A DNA stretch of 47,929 nt from Streptomyces sp. AcH 505 (lineage in GTDB: Bacteria; Actinomycetota; Actinomycetes; Streptomycetales; Streptomycetaceae). The notes under the pieces were generated by a model that was not told where the DNA came from, made no database searches, and saw only the letters and a program-made list of their open reading frames with translations. The stretch is from positions 6,573,305-6,621,233 of the forward strand of contig NZ_JTIY01000001.1 of NCBI RefSeq assembly GCF_000818175.1, given 5' to 3'. A program made the translations under genes and the position numbers. Numbering within the stretch: position 1 is the first letter of the stretch; every line of letters begins with the position of its first letter. Shown here piece by piece: positions 41,345-47,929 of this stretch.

Positions 41345-42868
41345 CTAGAAGAAGCCCAGCTTCTTCGGTGAGTACGACACGAGCAGGTTTTTGGTCTGCT
41401 GGTAGTGCTCCAGCATCATTTTGTGGTTCTCGCGGCCGATCCCCGACTGCTTGTAGCCTCCGAACGCCGCGTGTGCCGGGTACGCGTGGTAGCAGTTCGT
41501 CCAGACCCGGCCCGCCTGGATCGCGCGGCCCGCGCGGTAGGCGGTGTTCATGTCCCGGGTCCAGACACCCGCGCCCAGGCCGTACAGGGTGTCGTTCGCC
41601 GTCTTGATCGCGTCGTCGAAGTCGCTGAAGGACGCGACGGCGAGCACCGGGCCGAAGATCTCCTCCTGGAAGATCCGCATGCGGTTGTCGCCCTCGAAGA
41701 TCGTGGGCTGGACGTAGTAGCCGCCCGCGAGTTCGCCGTCGTAGTCGATACGGTGCCCGCCCGTCAGGACCTTGGCGCCTTCCTGCTGGCCGATGTCCAG
41801 ATACGAAAGGATCTTCTCCAGCTGGTCGTTGGACGCCTGGGCGCCGATCATCGTGTCCGTGTCCAGCGGGTGGCCCGGCACGATCGCCTCGGTGCGGGCG
41901 ACGCCCGCCTCCAGGAACTCGCTGTAGTGGCCGCGTTGGATGAGCGCCCTCGACGGGCACGTACACACTTCGCCCTGGTTGAGGGCGAACATGGTGAAGC
42001 CCTCCAGCGCCTTGTCGCGGAAGTCGTCGTCCGCCGCCCAGACGTCGTCGAAGAACAAGTTCGGGCTCTTGCCGCCCAGTTCCAGGGTGACCGGCTTGAT
42101 GTTCTCGGAGGCGTACTGCATGATCAGCCGCCCTGTGGTGGTCTCGCCGGTGAAGGCGACCTTCGCGACGCGCGGGCTGGACGCCAGTGGTTTGCCCGCC
42201 TCCACACCGAAGCCGTTGACGATGTTGACCACACCGGGCGGCAACAGGTCGGCGATCAGGCTCATCCAGAAGTGGATCGAGGCCGGCGTCTGTTCGGCCG
42301 GCTTGATCACCACGGCGTTCCCCGCGGCCAGCGCCGGGGCCAGCTTCCATGTCGCCATCAGGATGGGGAAGTTCCACGGGATGATCTGCGCCACGACGCC
42401 CAGCGGCTCGTGGAAGTGGTACGCGACGGTGTCGTCGTCCAGCTCGCTCAGCGAGCCCTCCTGGGCCCGCAGCGCGCCGGCGAAGTAGCGGAAGTGGTCG
42501 ATGGCCAGCGGGATGTCGGCGGCCAGGGTCTCCCGTACCGGCTTGCCGTTCTCCCAGCTCTCGGCGACCGCCAGCTCCTCCAGATGCGCCTCCATCCGGT
42601 CCGCGATCTTGTTGAGGATGTTGGCGCGCGCCTCGGCCGACGTCTTCGCCCAGGCGGGGGCGGCGCCGTGCGCGGCGTCCAGGGCGCGCTCGACGTCATC
42701 GGCGGTGCCGCGCGCTATCTCGGTGAAGGGGCGGCCGTTGACCGGGCTCGGGTTCTCGAAGTACTGGCCGCGGGCCGGCGGGACGAACTCGCCGCCGATC
42801 CAGTGGTCGTAGCGGGACTCGTACGAGACGATCGCGCCCTCGGTGCCGGGCGCAGCGTAACGGGTCAT
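41345..42868 (-). CDS. Aldehyde dehydrogenase, ExaC/AldB-like
   Basis: A 507-residue NAD-dependent aldehyde dehydrogenase. The catalytic Cys302 is in [13 protein letters not shown], where a second Cys two positions on is typical of the AldB/ExaC acetaldehyde dehydrogenase group. The general base is Glu263 in [28 protein letters not shown] is the NAD-site segment. GGGAGG lies ten bases before the ATG. It follows the GMC oxidoreductase gene by 102 bases in the same direction and could be read with it or from its own promoter. Likely substrates are acetaldehyde or similar short aldehydes. Confidence 0.92.
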   Translation of the reverse strand: MTRYAAPGTEGAIVSYESRYDHWIGGEFVPPARGQYFENPSPVNGRPFTEIARGTADDVERALDAAHGAAPAWAKTSAEARANILNKIADRMEAHLEELAVAESWENGKPVRETLAADIPLAIDHFRYFAGALRAQEGSLSELDDDTVAYHFHEPLGVVAQIIPWNFPILMATWKLAPALAAGNAVVIKPAEQTPASIHFWMSLIADLLPPGVVNIVNGFGVEAGKPLASSPRVAKVAFTGETTTGRLIMQYASENIKPVTLELGGKSPNLFFDDVWAADDDFRDKALEGFTMFALNQGEVCTCPSRALIQRGHYSEFLEAGVARTEAIVPGHPLDTDTMIGAQASNDQLEKILSYLDIGQQEGAKVLTGGHRIDYDGELAGGYYVQPTIFEGDNRMRIFQEEIFGPVLAVASFSDFDDAIKTANDTLYGLGAGVWTRDMNTAYRAGRAIQAGRVWTNCYHAYPAHAAFGGYKQSGIGRENHKMMLEHYQQTKNLLVSYSPKKLGFF

Positions 42869-42970
42869 CTCTGTGGCCTCCCGATTCCGCGCCGCCCGCC
42901 GTTGGACGGCGCCGGAACCGAGGCTAGGAACCCGTACGTTGCAACGAGGTTGCGTGCCCGGCGGCGGTGC

Positions 42971-44530
42971 TCAGCCCGCCTTGATCATGTCGGCGCACTT
43001 CTCGCCGATCATCATCGTCGTGATGCACGGGTTGACGGCGGGCAGGAACGGCATCACGGACGCGTCCGCCACCCGCAGCCCGGTGACGCCCTTGACCCGC
43101 AGCTGCGGGTCGAGCGGCGACTGCGCGTCGTCGGCCGCGCCCATCCGTACCGTGCCCGCCGGGTGGTAGACGGTGTTGTGCGTCTCCCGGATGTACGCGA
43201 ACAGCTCCTCGTCGGACTGGGCCGCGGGACCCGGGGCCAGTTCGGTGCCCGTCCACTCCGCCATCGGTGCCTGCGCCGCGATCTCACGGGCCAGGCGCAG
43301 CCCGTACGTCATCACGCGGCGGTCGTGCTCGTCGGTGAAGTAGCGCGGGTCGACCTTCGGCTTGTCGCGGAAGTCACGGGTGCGCAGCCGCACGGTGCCC
43401 ATGGAGCGGGCCCTGGTCACGTTCGGAGTGAGACAGAACGCGTTGTCCGTCGTCGGATAGCCGCGCCGGTAGGTGTTCATGTCGAACGGCACCGAGCCGT
43501 AGTGGAACATCAAGTCGGGTCGGTCCAGGCCGGGTTCGGTGTTGGCGAAGATCCCGATCTCCCACCACTGGGTGGACGAGCTGACCATCGGCTGCTTCGC
43601 CTCCCACATGATCACGCCCTCCGGGTGGTCCTGCAGGTGCGAGCCGACGCCGGGGGAGTCGACCCGTACGTCCACACCGGTCTCCCGCAGATGAGCGGCC
43701 GGGCCGATGCCGGACAGCATCAGCAGCTTCGGCGAGTCGATGGCGCCGCAGGCGACGATCACCTCGCGCCGCGCCGAGACCGAGCCGCTGTGGATGGTGT
43801 CGGGCTCCAGATACTCGACGCCCGTACAGCGGTTGCCGTCGAACAGCAGCCGCTTCGCCTGGAGGTCGGTCCGGATCTCCAGATTGGGCCGGCTGCCGAT
43901 GAGCGGGTGCAGATACGACACGGAGGCGGACGACCGGGTGCCGTCCTCGCGGGCGTTGATCTGGAACTGGTGCGCGCCGCGCACCACGGTCGTACCCGTG
44001 TTGAACGGTGTGGTCGGGATGCCGGCCGCCGCGCAGGCCTCCAACAGGGCGACTCCGCACGGGTCGTGGGGCGGCACCGTACGGATCACGACGGGACCGG
44101 AGCGGCCGTGGTGGTCACCGGGCGCGTCATTGGTCTCCAGCCGCTTGTACAGCGGGAAACAGTCGGCGGCGCTCCACCCCGTACAGCCCAGCGCGCCCCA
44201 CTCGTCGAGATCCTCGGCCGGCGCCCAGAAGGCGATGCAGGAGTTGTGGGACGAGCAGCCGCCCAGAACCTTGGCGCGCGCGTGGCGCATGAAGCTGTTG
44301 CCGTTCTCCTGCGGCTCCACCGGGTAGTCCCAGTCGTAGCCCGACTCCAACAGGGCCATCCACCGGTCCAGTTGCAGGACGCTGTCGTCGCCGACGTCCG
44401 AGGGGCCCGCCTCCACCACACAGACGGTGACGGCCGGGTCCTCCGTCAGCCGGGCGGCGACGACGGCTCCGGCCGTACCGCCGCCGACGACGACGTAGTC
44501 GAATTCGTGCACAGGAGTTCCGGCGGGCAT
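42971..44530 (-). CDS. GMC family FAD-dependent oxidoreductase (choline dehydrogenase-like)
   Basis: A 519-residue flavoprotein. FAD binding starts with DYVVVGGGTAGAVVAARL (GGGTAG at 16-21). GGCSSHNSCIAFWAPAEDL is a GMC signature part. The active-site His456 is in YHPAGTVRMG, and the second conserved position is near PCITTMMIG. The enzyme oxidises an alcohol. The neighbouring ALDH and APC transporter make choline or another amino alcohol the best guess, giving an aldehyde for the ALDH. GGAG stands six bases before the ATG. It begins 52 bases after the permease stop. Confidence 0.9.
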   Translation of the reverse strand: MPAGTPVHEFDYVVVGGGTAGAVVAARLTEDPAVTVCVVEAGPSDVGDDSVLQLDRWMALLESGYDWDYPVEPQENGNSFMRHARAKVLGGCSSHNSCIAFWAPAEDLDEWGALGCTGWSAADCFPLYKRLETNDAPGDHHGRSGPVVIRTVPPHDPCGVALLEACAAAGIPTTPFNTGTTVVRGAHQFQINAREDGTRSSASVSYLHPLIGSRPNLEIRTDLQAKRLLFDGNRCTGVEYLEPDTIHSGSVSARREVIVACGAIDSPKLLMLSGIGPAAHLRETGVDVRVDSPGVGSHLQDHPEGVIMWEAKQPMVSSSTQWWEIGIFANTEPGLDRPDLMFHYGSVPFDMNTYRRGYPTTDNAFCLTPNVTRARSMGTVRLRTRDFRDKPKVDPRYFTDEHDRRVMTYGLRLAREIAAQAPMAEWTGTELAPGPAAQSDEELFAYIRETHNTVYHPAGTVRMGAADDAQSPLDPQLRVKGVTGLRVADASVMPFLPAVNPCITTMMIGEKCADMIKAG

Positions 44531-44581
44531 GACTGCTCCAGTTCGTTGGTCAGGCGACGGCTCAGCGGAGAGGTGACCGGC

Positions 44582-46174
44582 TCAGGGGGCCGGCGGCGGT
44601 GTCGGCTCGACGGGTACCGCCCTCGCCGAGTCGATGACGGCGATACGGCCCCGCTTCACGAACCAGTAGTAGGCGAAGCCGGCACCCGCGATGATCCCGA
44701 TGTACAGGAACGCGCCCCACTGCAGATACCAGTGGAAGGGCGGCGCCGCGTTATACACGTCACGGCGCGGCCAGGCGAGGTTGACCGACATGGCGGTGCC
44801 CCAGAGCACCGCCAGGATGTTGACCGGCAGGCCGAACTTGCCGAGGGAGAAATGGCCTTCGGCCGGCTGCCACTGACCGCGCAGCCGCTTCCACAGCATC
44901 GGCGCGGTGACCAGCAGATAGGCCAGGTAGATCATGATGATCGCGATGCTGGTGACCACCGAGAAGATCTGCGGCTGGTCGATGTTGAGTACGAGAATGC
45001 CGATCGCGACGAGCCCGATGACCACGGCGGGGAACACCGGAGTCTGGAAGCGCGGGCTCACCCGCGCCACCAGCGACGAGAACGGCAGGCAGTTGTCGCG
45101 GGCCATCGCGAAGGCGAGCCGGATCCCCGCGGTGTGCACGGCCAGCTCGCAGACGGTGATGGCGATGACGACACACCACAGCACGATCTGACCGATGGTG
45201 TGACCCAGGGTGGAGAGGACCACGAACTGCAGCCCGTCGACGGACAGTTTCTTCGACGTCAGGTCCGGCACGGCGAGCAGCGCGAACAGCAGGATCAGCC
45301 CGCCGATCAGGAACGAGGCGCACAGCGCGCGCAGGATCGCCCGTGGTGCGTTGCGGCTCGGGTTCACCGACTCCTCGCCGAGCGAGGACGCGGTGTCGAA
45401 TCCGTACATCACATACGCCGAGGCGAGGGAGGCGGTCAGGAACGCACCGAAGTAGCCCAGTGGTTGGCCGCTGCCGAAGCCGTGGGTCTCGGTGATGGCG
45501 CTGGGGCCGCGGGTGATGTGCGCGGCCAGCAGCCCGATCAGCACGACCGCCGCGATCAGCTCGATCATCACGCCCGCCGAGTTGATCCGGGCCATCAGCT
45601 TGACGCCGAACGCGTTCACCAGCGTGGTGAAGATGATCAGGACGGTGCCCAGGAGCACCGCGTTCTTCGCCGCGTCGGACTTCCCCGTGCCGTCTCCGAC
45701 GAACTGGAAGGCGGAGGAGATCTGCGGCAGTGTGACCTGGTACGCGAGCGCGACGGCCGCCAGTGACACTATCGTCGCCGTGACCATCATCCAGCCGCCC
45801 AGCCAGCCGATGTGCGGCCCGCCGAGCTTCTTCGACCAGTTGTAGATCGACCCGGCGACGGGGAAGCGCGCCGCCAGTTCGCAGAAGCAGAGCGCCACCA
45901 TCAGCTGCCCGACGAAGACCATCGGCCAGGACCACCAGTAGGCGGGTCCGCCGAAACTCACACCGAAGTAGAACAGCTGGAACGTCCCGGTGAGGATCGA
46001 GATGTAGCTGATCCCGGCTGCGAACGTGTGGAAGTTGCCGAGCGTCCGCTTCAGTTGGGGCTTGTAGCCGAAGTCCGCCACCGAATCGTCGTCGGAAGGG
46101 CCGGTGGCCTGCGCCGGGCCGGTGGCGCCGGACTCGCCGGGGAAGGGGTCCTGCGAGGTGTTCTTCCTGCTCAT
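44582..46174 (-). CDS. APC superfamily amino acid/amine permease
   Basis: A 530-residue permease with about 12 membrane segments. The first is FAAGISYISILTGTFQLFYF, followed by GQLMVALCFCELAARFPVAG, a strong APC-family consensus. A central part reads AYVMYGFDTASSLGEESVNP, as in amino acid/choline transporters (ACT family, yeast Hnm1/Uga4-like). It probably imports the substrate of the GMC and ALDH enzymes. The ATG at 46174 overlaps the ALDH stop (ATGA); a GTG three codons upstream is possible. It lacks the BCCT-type signature expected for a betaine carrier. Confidence 0.9.
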   Translation of the reverse strand: MSRKNTSQDPFPGESGATGPAQATGPSDDDSVADFGYKPQLKRTLGNFHTFAAGISYISILTGTFQLFYFGVSFGGPAYWWSWPMVFVGQLMVALCFCELAARFPVAGSIYNWSKKLGGPHIGWLGGWMMVTATIVSLAAVALAYQVTLPQISSAFQFVGDGTGKSDAAKNAVLLGTVLIIFTTLVNAFGVKLMARINSAGVMIELIAAVVLIGLLAAHITRGPSAITETHGFGSGQPLGYFGAFLTASLASAYVMYGFDTASSLGEESVNPSRNAPRAILRALCASFLIGGLILLFALLAVPDLTSKKLSVDGLQFVVLSTLGHTIGQIVLWCVVIAITVCELAVHTAGIRLAFAMARDNCLPFSSLVARVSPRFQTPVFPAVVIGLVAIGILVLNIDQPQIFSVVTSIAIIMIYLAYLLVTAPMLWKRLRGQWQPAEGHFSLGKFGLPVNILAVLWGTAMSVNLAWPRRDVYNAAPPFHWYLQWGAFLYIGIIAGAGFAYYWFVKRGRIAVIDSARAVPVEPTPPPAP

Positions 46175-47640
46175 TCGAACCACCCCAGCGGCCTCGGCTC
46201 AAGATTGCGCCACACGTGTTTGGCCTCCTGGTACTCGGCCAGCCCCGCCGGGCCCAGTTCCCGGCCGAACCCGGACTGCTTCATGCCGCCCCACTCGGCC
46301 TGCGGCACGTAGGGCTGGAAGTCGTTGATCCACACCGTGCCGGCCCGCATCCGCGCCGCCACCCGGTGCGCCCGGCCGACGTCCTGCGACCAGACGGCCC
46401 CCGAAAGGCCGTACACCGTGTCGTTGGCGAGCGCGACGGCCTCGTCCTCGGTCGTGAACCGCTCCACCGTCAGGACCGGCCCGAACGACTCGTCACGTAC
46501 GACGGACATCCCGGGCGTGCACTCGTCCAGCACGGTCGGCAGGTAGTAGAAGCCGTCCGCCAGCGCCGGGTCGTCGGGCCGGGCGCCGCCGCAGCGCAGC
46601 ACGGCGCCCTCGGCGACACCGGCCGCCACATACGCCTCGATCTTGTCGCGGTGCGCCGCCGAGATCAGCGGGCCCGTGCGGGCGTGCTCGTCGAAGGGGC
46701 CGCCCATCGGGATCGCGCGGGCGCGGGTCACCACGTCCTCGACGAACGAGTCGTGCAACTCGTCCTGGACGAGCAGCCGGGCACCCGCCGAACAGACCTG
46801 ACCCGAGTGCAGATACACCGCTGTCAGGGCGTAGTCGACGGCCGTCTCGTAATCCGCGTCGGCGAAGACGATGTTGGGGTTCTTGCCGCCCAGCTCCAGG
46901 GCCAGCTTCTTCACCGTCGGTGCCGCGGCGGCCATGATCCGCCGTCCGGTGACCAGACCGCCGGTGAACGACACCATGTCGACGCGCGGGTCTTCGCTGA
47001 GCGGCGCGCCCGCCGTGGCCCCCGCGCCGAGTACGAGATTGGCGACGCCGTCCGGGAGTCCCGCCTCGGTCAGCAGCCGCATCAGCAGGATCGCGGTGTG
47101 CGGTGTCAGCTCGCTCGGCTTCAGTACGAAGGTGTTGCCGGCGCCGATCGCGGGGGCGACCTTCCACGAGGTCTGCAGCAGCGGGTAGTTCCACGGGGTG
47201 ATCAGCGCGCACACCCCGACCGGCTCGTGCACGACTCTGCTGTCGATGGCGGGGTTGCCGGTGTCGACGATCCGGTCGGTGCCGCCGGCCGCCACCAGAT
47301 TGCCGAAGTAGCGGAAGCAGTTGGCGATGTCGTCCATGTCGTACTCGCTCTCGACCAGCCGCTTCCCTGTGTCCAGGGACTCGGCCCGAGCGAGGATGTT
47401 CTTGTCGCGCTCCAGCAGATCGGCGACGCGCAGCAGCAGTCTGCCGCGCTCGGCGGCCGGCGTCGACGGCCATGGACCGCGGTCGAAGGCGCTGCGGGCG
47501 GCGCCGATCGCGGCCGCCGCGTCCTTCGGACCCGCCTCGTCCACCGTCGCCACCAACGTGCCGTCGGCCGGGCAGCGGATGTCGCGTACGTGCCCGTCGA
47601 CGGCCGATGTCCACTTGCCGCCGATGAACAGCTCGGGCAT
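46171..47640 (-). CDS. Betaine-aldehyde dehydrogenase-like ALDH
   Basis: A 489-residue NAD-dependent enzyme. The catalytic Cys283 is in HSGQVCSAGARL and the base Glu249 in LELGGKNPN. LITPWNYPLLQTSWKVAPAI and WINDFQPYVPQAEWGGMKQS are further ALDH signatures, the latter common in BADH/GabD-type proteins. The ATG at 47640 has GGAGGA eight bases upstream; the frame beyond it is Arg/Pro-rich and not coding. It is the first gene of the operon ALDH-permease-GMC. Betaine aldehyde to glycine betaine is the likely reaction, with gamma-aminobutyraldehyde an alternative. Confidence 0.9.
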   Translation of the reverse strand: MPELFIGGKWTSAVDGHVRDIRCPADGTLVATVDEAGPKDAAAAIGAARSAFDRGPWPSTPAAERGRLLLRVADLLERDKNILARAESLDTGKRLVESEYDMDDIANCFRYFGNLVAAGGTDRIVDTGNPAIDSRVVHEPVGVCALITPWNYPLLQTSWKVAPAIGAGNTFVLKPSELTPHTAILLMRLLTEAGLPDGVANLVLGAGATAGAPLSEDPRVDMVSFTGGLVTGRRIMAAAAPTVKKLALELGGKNPNIVFADADYETAVDYALTAVYLHSGQVCSAGARLLVQDELHDSFVEDVVTRARAIPMGGPFDEHARTGPLISAAHRDKIEAYVAAGVAEGAVLRCGGARPDDPALADGFYYLPTVLDECTPGMSVVRDESFGPVLTVERFTTEDEAVALANDTVYGLSGAVWSQDVGRAHRVAARMRAGTVWINDFQPYVPQAEWGGMKQSGFGRELGPAGLAEYQEAKHVWRNLEPRPLGWFE

Positions 47641-47830
47641 GGGGGCTCCTCCGGTCGGGACGGGTCGACTACCCGAAAGGGGAGTCCGGCACACCTGCCG
47701 GGGCGCGGACCACACGCCCCGTCAGCCGACACTAAACAGCGGGGGCCGCCACCGCCGTGTGTGACGCGCCGGGTATGTGACGGTCCGTCGAGTTACGCCG
47801 GGCCGTGCGGGCGGGCTCCGTGCCGGTCCG

Positions 47831-47929
47831 TCAGGCGCCCTGCAGTCCGTCCAGCTCGCGTACGCGCGCCAGCGCCGAAGGCCGCTGCCGTACGGGGAGG
47901 GCGGCGGCGAGCGCCTGCCACACCGGCAG
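47831..47929 (-). CDS. Partial CDS, C-terminal 32 residues only
   Basis: On the minus strand the frame runs from the window edge to TGA at 47833-47831: LPVWQALAAALPVRQRPSAL then ARVRELDGLQGA. Codon use is typical. It may be the regulator of the neighbouring operon, but the visible part is too short to name a family. Confidence 0.5.
   Translation of the reverse strand: MPVWQALAAALPVRQRPSALARVRELDGLQGA

Noticed and set aside
41405..45766. A 1453-codon open frame on the plus strand
   Set aside because: It runs antisense through the ALDH, GMC and permease genes, which have all their catalytic motifs. The frame is open only because GC-rich codon bias leaves few stops; the product is Arg/Val/Gly-rich without domains.

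Overview
The window is high-GC actinobacterial chromosome and looks like Streptomyces. Third codon positions are very GC-rich, start codons are often GTG, ribosome sites are GGAGG-like, and the content is typical of the genus: LuxR-type regulators, sugar ABC cassettes without their own ATPase, a FemABX enzyme and the DUF574-type methyltransferase family. I found no tRNA, rRNA, CRISPR array, integrase or transposase. All functions are read from sequence and memory of the families; no database search was possible.

Layout. 1-2696: the 3' part of a large LAL-type LuxR regulator and a complete PAS-LuxR regulator of the PimM class, probably the edge of a specialised-metabolite cluster lying to the left. 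3189-11519: a sugar locus, with a secreted DUF4832/CBM35 protein divergent from two ABC permeases, a lipoprotein binding protein, an intracellular GH36 alpha-galactosidase and a ROK regulator. 11604-14345: class IV aminotransferase, MerR regulator and SDR, ended by a strong stem-loop. 14996-19731: a DUF4331 exported protein, an anchored TPR protein and a NicO-type metal transporter with a His-rich loop and an EF-hand; the last two genes overlap.

19732-30270 is a patchwork of single genes and remains: an alpha/beta-hydrolase fragment, an unknown 191-aa protein, FemABX, DUF6896-like, a PPOX flavoprotein, a zinc-ribbon protein, a small membrane protein, an AlkA-like glycosylase, a divergent HxlR/quinone-oxidoreductase pair, a collapsed MarR/SDR pair, a GNAT, a coupled unknown pair and a secreted serine beta-lactamase-fold enzyme.

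30286-40086 is a second sugar locus: a LacI regulator divergent from an eight-gene operon (Gfo/Idh oxidoreductase, PmoA-like DUF6807, cupin, binding protein, two permeases, DUF624-like membrane protein, GH2). 40166-41291 holds a frameshifted secreted peptide and a SAM methyltransferase. 41345-47640 holds an aldehyde dehydrogenase and a betaine-type operon (ALDH, APC permease, GMC oxidoreductase). The 3' end of one more minus-strand gene closes the window.

The best candidates for poorly described biology are the DUF4331-TPR-NicO cassette and the GH2/Gfo-Idh/PmoA-like/cupin locus. The first looks like a surface metal-handling system. The second looks like import followed by intracellular redox plus hydrolytic breakdown of an unidentified glycoside.
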